Below, one piece after another: positions 22,500 through 33,105 of a stretch of DNA of 64,000 nucleotides. Below the pieces are notes generated by a model that saw nothing but the letters and a program-made list of their open reading frames with translations, made no database searches and was not told the origin of the DNA. Origin of the DNA: Petaurus breviceps papuanus (lineage: Eukaryota; Chordata; Mammalia; Diprotodontia; Petauridae); contig JAMXIF010001194.1 of the NCBI GenBank assembly GCA_028583685.1, positions 4,474,064-4,538,063 of the forward strand. Reading direction: 5' to 3'. Position 1 is the first letter of the stretch, and every line of letters begins with the position of its first letter. A program made the translations under genes and the position numbers.

Positions 22500-22740
22500 T
22501 GCCCATCTGCCTGACTGATCTAACAGAATTCTAGACCTGGGTGGAACCCTGGAACACAGACTATAGAATGTTAGAGTTGGAACGGACCTTAGAACATAGA
22601 ATATCACAGCTAGAAGGGTCCTGAGAGATCATCTAGTTCAACTACCACATTTTATAAAGTAGGAAACTGAGGCGCAGGGAGGGGAATTACTAGTCTGCGG
22701 TTTTACAGCTAGTGTAGTCAATAGCAAAGCCACGAGTAAA
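22500..22740 (-). mobile_element. MIR-type relic preceded by tail units
   Basis: Tail units CTATAGAATGTTAGAGTTGG and AATATCACAGCTAGAAGGGT precede CATTTTATAAAGTAGGAAAC and GGGGAATTACTAGTCTGCG. Confidence 0.7.
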
Positions 22741-23184
22741 GGCTTGACACAACTTGTTCCCTTTAAAAGACCCAGGTGTCTTGAAGAAACAAAAAAGCTT
22801 TGTGCTTTATGTTCTGAAAATAAGTTGCAGAAGTCCCTTGAGCCATTTCTCATGACTAGAGTCTCCCTTCTTCCCCAGAACACTTTTATAGCGTAGGTAC
22901 TTATCTTTCTCAGCATCCCACAAAAATAACACCATGTATTTATGTGTGTGGTTTGGGTTCAGAAAGCCTGTGACATCAGATAAGTGTGATCTTCACTAAC
23001 CTAATAACGTCTATGAGGGAGCAAAACAAGGCCAACTTATCATTTGGACTGATCCAAGACCCAGCTCAGCAGGAAGAGTATTCTGTGTGTCTTAGTTTTC
23101 ATTGTGGCTTTACATTCCTGACACCTGATTACCATAGGAATACAAATACAACAAACAGATACATACCTACAGATAGATAATATG

Positions 23185-23440
23185 TTATAGGAGACCTGGG
23201 TTCAATCTCTACCTTTACCCTAAGAAACTTTGGGCAGCTCACTTCTCCCTAAGGTCAAACCAGGCCTTCCTTATCTATAAAATAGGAGAGTTTAAGCATA
23301 TCAAAGACTTAGAACTGGAAAGACCATAGAAGTTATCTGGTTCAAACTCCTCATTTTACAAACGAGGAAACTGAGGCCCAGAGTGTTTAAATAACTTGCC
23401 TAAGGTGAGACAAGTATTCCAGCTCTAAAGTCCTAACTTT
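23185..23440. mobile_element. Two MIR relics (plus, then minus)
   Basis: 23185-23295 plus (GACCTGGGTTCAATCTCTAC, TTATCTATAAAATAGGAGAG). 23300-23440 minus (CTTAGAACTGGAAAGACCAT, TCATTTTACAAACGAGGAAA). Confidence 0.7.
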
Positions 23441-23869
23441 TTTAAGTTAATTAACTAAGGAGGTTTAAGGGAAGTGGTAGGGATAATGATGCCCCCAAAT
23501 AGGGCCATTGTAACATTTTAAATGCATAGAAGAAAACAAAGTTCAGAAGGAAGTAAAAACAAGTATGATAGTTTTGAAAGTAATATGTAGAATTGATTTT
23601 ATATTTGTGTTTTTTTTTAAAGCAAATAGTGGAGTCATAGATTTATATAGAATATTCTCTATGTGTTTTGCTGTATATGTAGAAATGTTCTATTTGGGGG
23701 TTTAAGTTCAGAATTTTAAAATATAATTATTATTTTTAAATTTTTATTATTTTTTTAACATTCACTTTAAAAAAACAGAATTAGCTTTAAAAAGATGTAA
23801 ATGAGATCACAAAACTAGATTGGGAGTATCTATCTAACACAACCCTTAACTGAATAAGAATTCATTCTA

Positions 23870-24480
23870 TATCATACTCCAAAAGTGGTTGTCCAGGATT
23901 TCCTTAAAGACTTCCTGTAAGGGGAAGCTCTTTGCTTTCTAAGGTGGCCCTTTCCACTTTGACCCAACTCTAATTATTAGGAAATGTTTCCTTACATCAA
24001 TTCTTAATCTGGTTTTCTGAAACTTCCATCCCTTGGTTCTAATTTTGCCCTCTGAGACCAATTTGAATCTGTCCAACACCTTTTTCATAAGACAAACATC
24101 ATGTTTTCCACCCTCTGCATCTTCTCTTCTCCTAGATAAACATCTCTGGTTCTTTTAAGCAGGTCTGACATAGCATTGAGGTCCCATTCTAGTTGCCCTC
24201 TTCTGGACACACTCTAAGCTCTTTAATGCTCTCCCTAAAATGTGGTTCCCAGGACTGAACACTATACCTCAAATGTGACTTGATCAGGGCAGAGTACAGG
24301 AGAAAAATTATCTCCTTCCTTCTGCATGGCATACTTCTTCTAATAAAGTCGATTTGGGGTTTTGTTTGCCATAGAACTCTGATGGCATGTACCAAACTTA
24401 AGAGTATTGTCTACTAAAACTGACATATAATACATCTCTTTCTTTCTTTACATTTTTAGAAAGTGTAGCAGAAAGGGTCA
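23870..24480 (-). mobile_element. CR1/L3-clade LINE, RT end and 3' part
   Basis: On the minus strand the conceptual product has KEIIFLLYSALIKSHLRYSV followed by QSWEPHF, matching the conserved C-terminal region of CR1/L3 reverse transcriptases (usually LYSALVRPHLEYCVQFW). The DNA then shows TTTTCTAAGGAAG-type 3' coding decay down to about 23880. The frame is shifted and no catalytic FADD motif is included. An old, inactive copy, next to a second fragment at 24565. Confidence 0.85.
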
Positions 24481-24564
24481 ATAATTTAATGTCCACTGCA
24501 GACACACCCATACATTCTAGAGTCTTTAGATTTTTATTGGTTGATTCAAAAGTCAGAATGATGG

Positions 24565-24860
24565 AGGTGTCAGGGATCAGAGTCTTAAAGTTGGAAGGTA
24601 TCTCAGAAGTCATCTACCACAACCCATACTTGACGAAGAATCCATTCTACAACCTACCTGATGAGCTATCATCCATCCTTTGCTTGAAGACATTTAATGA
24701 GGGAGAGCAGCTCCCCCTGAGAGCTCATTCCATTTTTCTAGAGCTCCAAGTGTTAGGAAGTTTTCCTTGTATCAAGCCACAATTTGCTTCTTGGCTGTTC
24801 TTGGTCTTGTCTCCTAGAGCCAAACAGAAACCATTTTCTCATGTGGTATTATGAGTCCAG
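24565..24860 (-). mobile_element. CR1/L3 LINE 3' fragment, second copy
   Basis: Begins at its 3' end with AGTCTTAAAGTTGGAAGGTA. Then come GATGAGCTATCATCCATCCT, TGCTTGAAGACATTTAATGA and GAGCTCATTCCATTTTTCTA. It overlaps in content with 23880-24060, so these are two insertions or a duplication, not one continuous copy. Confidence 0.8.
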
Positions 24861-25084
24861 TTCAGAAATGTTCTTTAGTTTTTCCACTCAAAAAGTCCTT
24901 CTTTATTTAATTTGGGGCTTTATATAATATTTTAAATATAATATTGTTCCTATTCTTACTTCTGTATGTCTGGCAAGGGCCAACCAAAGCCATGACATTC
25001 TGATCTCACCATTCCCAAGCTCCATCTTATCTGCATTTGTAGACTCTAACTCAAAATTAGAATAGATTGTAGGAAGATAAACCA

Positions 25085-25260
25085 TTCATTACTTGATAGC
25101 CCACTAGTGCCAGGCACTATACAAAGCACTGGGATACATAAATACATGCAAACAAGACAACCCATGCCTTCAATGAACTTGCATTCTGACAGAGGGAAGA
25201 CAATTTATAAAGAAGATCTATAAAGGGGGGTGGAAGAAGAGTAAGCAGAGAACAGTGAGA
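25085..25260 (+). repeat. High-copy dispersed repeat (CACCTACTATGTG type)
   Basis: Core GTGCCAGGCACTATACAAAG, CACTGGGATACATAAATAC and a GAACTTGCATTCTGACAGAG segment. At least a dozen related copies lie in the window. I cannot assign the family name. Confidence 0.6.
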
Positions 25261-25459
25261 TTTGGAAATGGAGGTTAGGAATTGAGGTGAAGGCCTCTCA
25301 CCTATGAGAGCCCAGAGTGACTCCAGAGGCAGAGTCCCAGGTTCTGCTGGGGGCAGGGGCAGGGGAGGGGGGGAGATAAGAATGGCAATCTGATTACAGC
25401 TTCACTCATCTATTTCTATCCCTAACAAATGATAATCCAGACTCTTCATGGACTCCTTA

Positions 25460-25790
25460 GCAACACCAAGAATTAATCAATTAACAAGGATGTATTAAGC
25501 ACAGGCACTGTGCTTGGTGCTGGAGATACAAAGATGGAAGTGAAAGTTTCTGCTTTCAAAGAATGTATAGGGGTGGCCAGGTAGCACAGCGAGTAAGAGC
25601 ACCAGCACCGGCTCCAGTGTCGGGATGACCTGGGGATCGAATCTGGACTCAGACACTTAGCACCCACCCAGAAACACCTGGCAGTGTAACCTTGAGCAAG
25701 TCACTTAACCCCAATTGCTTTAAAAAAAAATAATAATGTATAGCCTAATAGATAACATGTACACATAACATAACAATAGGGACTGGGCTT
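25460..25790 (+). repeat. High-copy dispersed repeat split by a SINE
   Basis: 25460-25570 (GGCACTGTGCTTGGTGCTGG, AGATACAAAGATGGAAG) continues after the SINE at 25744 (CCTAATAGATAACATGTACA). Confidence 0.65.
25571..25734 (+). mobile_element. tRNA-derived SINE, CCGGCTCCAGTGTC subfamily
   Basis: Head GGGTGGCCAGGTAGCACAGC, body CACCGGCTCCAGTGTCGGGA and GGATCGAATCTGGACTCAGA, tail CCAATTGCTTTAAAAAA. TSD AATGTATAG at 25562-25570 and 25735-25743. It shares diagnostic positions with 60754-60917 but not with the other SINEs here. Confidence 0.9.
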
Positions 25791-25804
25791 GTAATTTCAT
25801 TCAC

Positions 25805-25990
25805 TTAGGGTTGTGGTGTCAAACTCAAACCATACATAAGGACCCCTGCCAGTGGCTCATTGACTTAGAAAATCACATATTAACATAATCTGTGTTTCAT
25901 TATATTTTGATTTCCTTTGTTAAATATTTCCCAATTATATTTTAATCCTGTTTCAGGTTCACTTGGGAGTATTGGGTTGCACCTCTGGTT
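25805..25990 (+). mobile_element. hAT-type non-autonomous DNA transposon fossil
   Basis: Starts GTGGTGTCAAACTCAAACCA, with TTAGAAAATCACATATTAAC, AATATTTCCCAATTATATTT and TTCACTTGGGAGTATTGG. The inverse copy at 37150-37375 ends GAGTTTGACACCTCTGC, which fits a GGTGTCAAACTC terminal repeat. Confidence 0.7.
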
Positions 25991-26049
25991 TAGGGAACTC
26001 CCAAGTAAGAGGATTTCCCCTACGAATGCAAGTCAGCACCACTCTGTAA

Positions 26050-26670
26050 CTCATAGCTGCAGAGAGTTGCCTAGAGCACTGAGAAGCTAAGTGACTCACC
26101 CAAAATAGGACACAGTCAGTATACATCAGCAATGGGACTTGAACTCAGGTCTTTCTGGCTACAAGACCAGCTCTCTATCCACTGTGCTATACTTCTTAAA
26201 ATGGGGGCTGGCCAATAAGGCTAGTCCTTATGAGCATGCTCAGAGTATAGCAGAGCTGATACAGTCCCCATCTGGGGTTAGTCCATTAACCCCACCTTGA
26301 ATAGGATCTTTTCCAGTAGACTCCAGCTACACAGCTGTATAGGAGGTATATTCGAATGGCACCAAGTCAACCTCATCCTCTCTCTCTCTTGCTTTGATTT
26401 CTTCTAGTCATTAGACAGCAATACTGTAAGGGGAGAGGTCTCCTGTTTTTCCCTTTAGAGGTCACTGTATGGCAGCTAGCTGTCAAAGTGCAAAGAGTGC
26501 AGAGTGGGGAGTTAGGAAGACCTAAGGTCAAATCCAGTCTCAGATTCCTCAACTGTAAAAAAGGGATATTAATAGCACCCACCTCACAAAGCTGTTACAA
26601 GTCTCAAATGAGATAATATGTGTAAAGTGCACATAGTAGGTGCTAATAAACGCTTGTTCCCCTCTCTTCC
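26050..26670. mobile_element. MIR relics flanking a low-repeat stretch
   Basis: 26050-26200 minus (ACTTGAACTCAGGTCTTTCT, CTATCCACTGTGCTATACTT). 26480-26670 plus (GGTCAAATCCAGTCTCAGAT, AAAGGGATATTAATAGCACC, GCTAATAAACGCTTG). Nothing is identified between them. Confidence 0.65.
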
Positions 26671-27004
26671 CCTCCCCTGGAATATAGATCTAGGTTTTTG
26701 CTTTGGCATCTGTTCTTTTGTGTTAGGAGGAAATTGGAGGTTATGATCTTATGAGCTTCAAAAGGTTAGAAGGGCAAACCACCCAGAGATCAAGGAGTTG
26801 AGTCCATGCTGGATTTTATGGTTAACCCACCTATGGGAGCCTAAGGAATGAAATATGGACTTCAAAATCCAGCTGTTTGGTAGCAGAGATAAGGGCTCAT
26901 CTTGCACTCATGCTATATTTGGGCATAAATCTGAAAGGATCAGTTCTCAGCAGAAACTTCATAAGATCTGAGCCTACTTTCTTCAAGGGTCAATGTGGCA
27001 TTGG

Positions 27005-27235
27005 GGAAAGTGCCACCCCCCCCCCTCAGGTGTTTTTTTTTAACTTTCTTAATTTTTATTATTTTACTTTTTGTCTATTTTCTTTTATAGCATGACTAAT
27101 ATGGAAATGTTTTACATGACTGCATATGTATACCATTTATCAAATTGCTTGCCTTCTCGATGAGGGAGGTGGGATAGGAAGGTGGGAGAGAAATCATAAG
27201 GAACTTATCAAAGTTGAACTATTAACGTCCCTCGG
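27005..27235 (+). mobile_element. Composite L1-type tail
   Basis: A T-rich tract and TAGCATGACTAATATGGAAA lead into TTGCTTGCCTTCTCGATGAG and a G-rich stretch. It then joins AAATCATAAGGAACTTATCA, which equals bases 268-287 of the family A tail. The two blocks lie in an order not seen in either parent. Confidence 0.6.
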
Positions 27236-27504
27236 GTGTTTTCAGGGAAATGTTTGTATTTTTCTCCTTGCAACATCTTCAAAGTTAATATCCTTTTTAA
27301 AAGGTTAGTTGGTGTTAATCAGCTCAATGGAACTGGACCGCTAGTCACTGATGGCTAACACTGAAAGAACACAGCAAAAACGAGAGCTTGAGCTGATAGC
27401 ATTAGAGAAAGTATGATACCCCAACACCTCAGATCTCCCCTAGAACCCTGAAGGAGTGGTGGGCTAAGGCTAAAAGTGCTGGCTATACTTTCAAATACAC
27501 ACCT

Positions 27505-27840
27505 TAAACTGTGAGCTCCTTGAGGGCAGGAACTATCTTCTTATTAGTTGTGTCCCCAGTGCTTAGCACAGTACCTGGCACATAGTCGATGCTTAATAAA
27601 TGTTTATTGGATTGGATACACAACATATAAAAATAAGTATAAAGATTACTGGACTTTTAGTCATGTGTCTTTGTTAGAACCCTGCCTAGGCCTCTTCTCC
27701 CCACCATCTCCAGAAACGACTTTATACTTTACTTATATTTTGTATTTACTTATTAATGCTCATATCATTTCCCCTCCCCCTCATTTGTTCCTGGCACAAA
27801 GTAGGCATTTAGTAAATGCTTTTGAATTGAACTGAATTAT
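27505..27840 (+). mobile_element. L2 3' ends (two)
   Basis: 27505-27625: GAGCTCCTTGAGGGCAGGAA, GCTTAATAAATGTTTATTGG. 27660-27835: GAAACGACTTTATACTTTAC, GGCACAAAGTAGGCATTTAG. Confidence 0.75.
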
Positions 27841-28364
27841 AAAACAACTTTTATAATCTCCCCCATTTTATGAAGGGATCAGTGATGTTCCAGCAGGCGC
27901 CCTTTCTCTTGAATTACTCCAGACTTGGACCCATTCTTGCAGAGCAGGTCCAAAGTCACATCAGCCTTTAGGTATGAGGGTGCTATTAGTCAGGGTCCAA
28001 CAGCTATTAGTTAAGACAGTCACCCCATGGCACTCATACTAAGATTTAAAGAAAGTTCTAAGGGAGACTTAAGGTCAATTATTCAGCAATTACCTATCAT
28101 AATGAGCTCATACTTCAATTTAGTGGAGTACCGAGACCCTTTCCTTGGTCTTTTGACATGAACCTGGAAATGCGGATGCTTGTTTTGCAAGGCAGAGATG
28201 AGAACTGAGGAGTGGTGCTGGCAATTAATTATCTACCATAACTAAGTAAACAGCTTTATATCCAAGAAGGGCAGATCAAGTTATTTGCATTAAATCAACT
28301 GAGCAGTGTGAGGCAGGGAGTACAAGAATAGTTCATGTCAATAATCAAGCAGTTCTATCAAAAC

Positions 28365-28538
28365 AATAAAATGCAATAAGCACTTATTAAGCACCTATTG
28401 TATACAGAGCCCTGTGCTACAGTGGAGATGGGGGATAAAAAGAATAATATGATATAGACTGCCCACCAGGAGCTCGCAGTTTGGTGGAGGCATGAGGTAT
28501 CAAAACAGATAACTATAATACATGATAAGCAAAACTGA

Positions 28539-28572
<34 letters not shown>

Positions 28573-28740
28573 GAGCTATATGAGTGCTAAGAGGAAAAAT
28601 TCCTACTGAGTCTAGAGATGAGAGAAGGCTTCCTGAAGAGGTAGCATTTGAGCTGGACTTTGGAAGTTAGGTGGAAATAAAGGCATGATGGCAGGAGAGG
28701 GAAAAATGTATTTGGGGAGCAAAGAGAGGTGCCGTTGGGT
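28365..28740 (+). repeat. High-copy dispersed repeat, long copy
   Basis: TTATTAAGCACCTATTGTAT, CCAGGAGCTCGCAGTTTGG, AGAAGGCTTCCTGAAGAGGT and GAGCTGGACTTTGGAAGTTA. A CA microsatellite (28543-28570) sits inside. This copy and 40445-40870 show that the family is at least 350 bp long. Confidence 0.65.
28543..28570. repeat. (CA)n microsatellite
   Basis: About 14 uninterrupted CA units. Confidence 0.95.
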
Positions 28741-28849
28741 GGGAGCATAGAGTCTATAGAGAGAAGTAGAGTGAGATAAACATGGAAATGTAGGAGGGCA
28801 GGAGCAGGAGTTTTGATTTATTCTGGTATCAATAGAATGTCATCCTTTC

Positions 28850-29092
28850 CCTGCCAAGTTTACCTAAGAATACAACCTATCCAAATTCCACTTCTTCCAA
28901 GAAGACTTACCTGATCAACCCAGCCTATAAATCCTTTCCTATTGAATCATTCAATCAATTAACAAGCTTTATGAAGCACCTATAATGTGCTATGAACTAT
29001 CTTAGATGCAGGAAATACAAATACAAAAGTGGAATAGTCCCTGTCCTCAAAGAGCTTGCATTCTACTGAGAAGAGACAAGTCTGGTACAAGA
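28850..29092. repeat. L2 scrap and high-copy dispersed repeat
   Basis: 28850-28935 L2 (AATTCCACTTCTTCCAAGAA). 28940-29090 dispersed repeat (GCACCTATAATGTGCTATGA, TCAAAGAGCTTGCATTCTAC). Confidence 0.6.
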
Positions 29093-29185
29093 TAGGTAGA
29101 TGGATGATAGAGAGGTAGACAGACAATAGACAGACAGATAATCGATAGACAAGAAGGGAGAGACAGAAAGACAGACAGATAGATC
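29093..29185. repeat. (TAGA/CAGA)n imperfect tetranucleotide repeat
   Basis: TAGGTAGATGGATGATAGA, GACAGACAATAGACAGAC and similar units. It directly abuts the 3' side of the dispersed repeat. Confidence 0.9.
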
Positions 29186-29689
29186 CAAGATGGTGGATGA
29201 GGAATCCAGACCTCTGTTTTGCACAGAGAACTCCAAGAGAGGAGAAAGTTTCTCTTCCAATAAAGACTGGTAATTGTTCTATCACCTAAAATACTCTCTC
29301 TTCTTTTCTCTTCTCTTCTCTCTAGGGGTTCAGAGAAATGGTTTCCACAGTTTCCCATTATAATTCTAAGAGAGGAGAACTCCTTGCTAGTTCTGAGGCT
29401 CTTTTTGCCAGAGCAAACAAATAGCACCTTCTTGCCTTTGATTTGATTTAGCTTTTGATTAAAACAGACCTCCATCAGGCCCAGTTTGTGTTGACAGATT
29501 AACTGCATTCAGAGCTTAATTAGGTAATTCGAATCTCCTGAATGGAGTTCAGAACCCTAAAGAGTATCTTCCAAGCTTCTGCCTTCTAGGCTTCCCTCTG
29601 CTCTCATTTGAGTGTGATTTCAGTCAAAAGATGGGGAGAAAGGGGTCACCTGCTTTGCCAATGTGGAATTCAATCCATCTCCACCATTC

Positions 29690-30020
29690 TTGACTTTTGA
29701 AAGTCTCTCCATCCTTCAGAGTCCAGCTTAAATGCCTCTTCCTTGAAGGTCCCTCTAGCTGAGATAACTATGTGGTGAATGAAGTAGCTAGATCACTACA
29801 CCTGGAATCAAAAGGAATTGAGTGCAAACTTAGTCTCAGATCCTGATTGTATCTAACTGTGTGACCCTGGGTAAGCTGGCCTGTTTCCTTACCTGTAGAA
29901 TGGAACAGAATTATAGCTCACACATCCTTGAGTTGCTGTGAGGATAAAATGAGATAAACTGTTTGTGAGATGTTTTACAAAACATAAAGCACTTTATAAA
30001 TGCTAACAATTATTATCTAA
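29690..30020 (+). mobile_element. L2 scrap followed by MIR relic
   Basis: 29690-29762: AGAGTCCAGCTTAAATGCCT. 29765-30020: ACCTGGAATCAAAAGGAATT, GTGTGACCCTGGGTAAGCTG, AAATGAGATAAACTGTTTGT, AAGCACTTTATAAATGCTAA. Confidence 0.7.
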
Positions 30021-30049
30021 GTAACCCAGGAAGGAGTGATTGCTCCTTC

Positions 30050-30240
30050 TTTTGAATAACAATAATAATCCTGTATTTCTATACCACTTTAAGATTAGCA
30101 AAAGCCTTCACCACAACAGCTTTATGATGTGGGGAGTACAAGAATTATTATTTCCATTTTGTGAATATGAGGACACAGAAGATTACAAAGACAAAGTGAC
30201 TTCTCAAAATTATATTAGCAGTAAAAAGCAGAACTGGTTG
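30050..30240 (-). mobile_element. MIR relic
   Basis: TTCTATACCACTTTAAGATT, TTTGTGAATATGAGGACACA and AAGTGACTTCTCAAAATTAT. Confidence 0.6.
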
Positions 30241-30241
30241 T

Positions 30242-30466
30242 GGGGGAAGCTGGATGGCTCAGTGGATTGAATATTGGACCTGGAGTCAGGACAACCTAGT
30301 TCAAATCTGGCCTCAAACAATAGCTGTTTGATCCTGGGCAAGTCACTTAACCTCTGTTTGCCTTAATCTACTGGAGAAGGAAATGGTAAACCATTCCAGC
30401 GTCTTTGCCAAGAAAATGCCACGGACAGTGTGACCTGAAGAGTCGGACGATGAACTTTGAACAACA
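30242..30466 (+). mobile_element. MAR1-like SINE
   Basis: GGGGGAAGCTGGATGGCTCA, GACCTGGAGTCAGGACAACC, CTGGAGAAGGAAATGGTAAA and GAAGAGTCGGACGATGAAC. CAGAACT flanks both sides (about 30232 and 30473). Confidence 0.88.
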
Positions 30467-30609
30467 GTAAATCAGAACTAGGATGGGAACACAAGTATCA
30501 CTAGTGAGGTCAAAGAATCTAGGACTTTCCCCCCATGTTAAGCCCTGATTAGGAACCTTTCTTTGCACCTCTCTGGGTGCACTTATCACATTCTGCCTCA
30601 TACTAGAGT

Positions 30610-30950
30610 TATTAATCTACCAAACTAGACTGTAAATATCTTGAATACTAAGATAATTTTAAATTCCCCACAGCACTTTTTGCCATGCAAGTGCTCAGGA
30701 AGGATTCAATGAGTAAATGGATCCATTGCATGGCAAAGTGCCTGGAACATAACAGGTGTTTAATAAATGTTTGTGGATCATTCCCCATCCAATAAGCATT
30801 TATTAAGTGTCTAGTATGTACATGGACCTGGAGAACCAAAAATGGTCTCTGCCCTGAAGGAAGTTATATTTTATTGTGGAATGAATGACTAAAGCTTTAG
30901 ATGACTGATAGAAAAAAATGAGTGAATAAAATACTCAATATACTCCAAAA
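30610..30950. repeat. L2 tail, then dispersed repeat
   Basis: 30720-30780: AAGTGCCTGGAACATAACAG, TTTAATAAATGTTTGTGGAT (L2 tail). 30782-30910: CCAATAAGCATTTATTAAGT, CTGCCCTGAAGGAAGTTATA (dispersed repeat). Confidence 0.7.
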
Positions 30951-31389
30951 AAGAGAGATTTGGTTTAAAAAAAGAAGAGAGGAAAGCTTCTGAATCAAAC
31001 ACATTAGTCATGTAACATTCAGGAGCTCCCAGCTAATGAACAATTAAGCCTCAGAATGAGCAACTCGAAGTGGCTGACAAAGGATAAAGCAAATATTCAG
31101 TGTTGCCCTGAGGGGCAGGTGGGTCAAAAGACAACAAAGGTCCTTGGTTAAGACTTACAGGAAGAGGAGTCTGCCTTATTCTCCCAGAGAATGAGGTGGG
31201 AGAGAATCAGCAGAGGCAGAGAACTAGAAAGATAGCAGAAATGTGCTTGACACGGAGATGAGAGGAGGATCCTTCTCTGTTAAGACCCTGAGGAGGAAAG
31301 GCTAAGGAGATTTCTTCTGCCTAGAAAGGTGAAAGCTAAGTGGGGAAGGAGGCTCTCCTTGTCTTCACCTATAGAAAAAGATTTCATTA

Positions 31390-31800
31390 TCACTGTCAGC
31401 TCCAAAGTCACTTCCTCCATGGAGCCCTCCCTTATCACAGAAGGTAGAAATCAGCTTTCACTTCCCAAACTTCTCAGAGCTCTGTGCCTGTCCCAGCTTT
31501 GCCCCTATCACATTTCCCTGGTATCATATTTATTTATGTCCATTTTCTAAAGGAATATTGGTCCAACCCAATGCCAATGCCACTGCTCTTACTTTGATAG
31601 ACCTTCTCTACCCCACCCCCTTCAAGACATGTATGGGGAGAAAAGACACTATACATTAAAAGTTTGAAGATTTAGGTTTGCACCCTAGCTTTGCCACTTA
31701 CTGGTTGTGTGACCTTAGGAAGGTCACTATCCCCTCTGGGCCTCAGTCTCCTCCCTCTTAAAATGGAGGTACTGGGATAGAGTATCTCTAAAGTCCCTCT
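31390..31800 (+). mobile_element. L2 fragment and MIR relic
   Basis: 31395-31545: ATGGAGCCCTCCCTTATCAC, GCCCCTATCACATTTCCCTG. 31630-31800: TTGCCACTTACTGGTTGTGT, CCTCAGTCTCCTCCCTCTTA, ending with the GTCCCTCTCTGACCCAA tail unit. Confidence 0.7.
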
Positions 31801-31959
31801 CTGACCCAATATGCTGCTTTGAGTTGAAACAGAGAGTGAAGCTGGATAATAAGAAGCTCTGAAGGAGGGAAGACTGGCCTGAGAACTTCAGCCTGATATG
31901 CTCCTTTCTCTAGACAAAGCTCCGAGATCACCACTGGCAGGGGGCCAACTCTTCTTCCT

Positions 31960-32062
31960 GAATGAATGAACAAATGAATCAATGAATGAAAAAAAAAATT
32001 CATTAAGTTTTTAGTCTGTGCCAGGAACTGTTCCTGTCTTCAAGAAGCTTATGTTCTAATAG
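31960..32062 (+). repeat. Dispersed repeat fragment
   Basis: AATGAATGAACAAATGAATC start, then GTCTGTGCCAGGAACTGTTC and AAGCTTATGTTCTAATAGAG. Confidence 0.6.
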
Positions 32063-32064
32063 AG

Positions 32065-32764
32065 CAGTTATTCTCAAAATGTGGTCTGTAGACATAGGGG
32101 TTCCCAAGATCCTTTCAGAGGGGCCACAGAGTCAAATCTATCTTCATAATAATACTAAGATGTTATTTGCCTATTAAGATACACCTCTTGGGGCAGTTAG
32201 GTGGTGCAGTGAATAGAGTGCTGGCCCTGGAGTAAGGAGGACCTGGGTTCAAATCCGGCCTCAGACACAACACACACACACACAAACTAGCCTTGTGACT
32301 TTGGACAAGTTGCTTAACCCCAATTGCCTTCCAAAAAAAAAAAAAAGATACGCCTCTTTTTCTGGGTAAATATCTGTGTTAGGCCAGGTTTTCTTCATGT
32401 ACTTTACCCAAAACAACATATTGCAACAGACTGAATTCAGAAGCAGATAAGAAAATCTAACTGTCTTCTATTAAGCCAGGCATCATAGAGATTTGCACAA
32501 ATATGTAAAACAATGCCACTTTTCTCACTAATGTTTTTTGTTTTGGAAAATATAGTTATTTGTCATAAAATATGCTTATGTTAACATGTAATGGGTTAAT
32601 CATGATTATTTCTGAATGAATAAATATTGAACAATTTTAATGTTTTAATTTCTAACATGGTAAATAACTATAGATATAAACCACATAAACAAAAGCTCTT
32701 TGGAGTCCTCAATAATTTTTAAGAATGTAAAGGAATTCCTGAAACCAAAAAGTTTGAGAATCCC
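32065..32764. mobile_element. hAT non-autonomous element interrupted by a SINE
   Basis: Left end CAGTTATTCTCAAAATGTGG and right end AAAAAGTTTGAGAATCCC are diverged inverted repeats. The body has TTCATAATAATACTAAGATG, GCAACAGACTGAATTCAGAA, TTTTGGAAAATATAGTTATT and AAAGCTCTTTGGAGTCCTCA, a layout known from mammalian hAT-Charlie MITE-like elements. TAATAGAG before and TAATGAAA after may be an eroded 8-bp TSD. Confidence 0.8.
32190..32344 (+). mobile_element. tRNA-derived SINE nested in the hAT
   Basis: GGGGCAGTTAGGTGGTGCAG, GGCCTCAGACACAACACACA, TTAACCCCAATTGCCTTCCA, A-tail. TSD AAGATACACCTCTT (32176-32189) and AAGATACGCCTCTT (32345-32358), one mismatch in 14. Confidence 0.95.
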
Positions 32765-32892
32765 TATAATGAAAAAAGGCAATGCACATGAATATTGTTC
32801 TGAAGAAGTAGAAAGGAGGGGAATGGGGATGGAAAACTCCCCAGATGTATGGTAAGATAGTATGTGAGGTGGAAATATGGTTAGGTTAGTGC

Positions 32893-33105
32893 TGAGGTCC
32901 TTAACCTGGGGTCCCAAGAATCTGTAGATAAATTTCAGAGGGTCTGTGAAATTGAATGGGGGGAAAATTACATGCTTATTTTCACTAATCTCTAATGGAA
33001 GTTTAGTATTTCCTTCAATCGTTTTAAAACAAAATTCTGAGAATATGTCCACAGGCTTCACCATCGTTTGTGTCCATGACACACAAAAAAGTTAAGAATC
33101 TCTGG
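32893..33105. mobile_element. Short hAT element with perfect 8-bp TSD
   Basis: Left TGAGGTCCTTAACCTGGGGT, right AAAAGTTAAGAATCTCTGG, forming imperfect inverted ends. GTTAGTGC lies exactly on both sides (32885-32892 and 33106-33113), the size expected for hAT. Internally deleted, no coding capacity. Confidence 0.88.

Noticed and set aside
24489-24854. 121-codon plus frame
   Set aside because: Antisense to CR1/L3 DNA, a shadow frame.
29093-29185. CRISPR-like or other regular array
   Set aside because: Imperfect TAGA/CAGA microsatellite without spacers.
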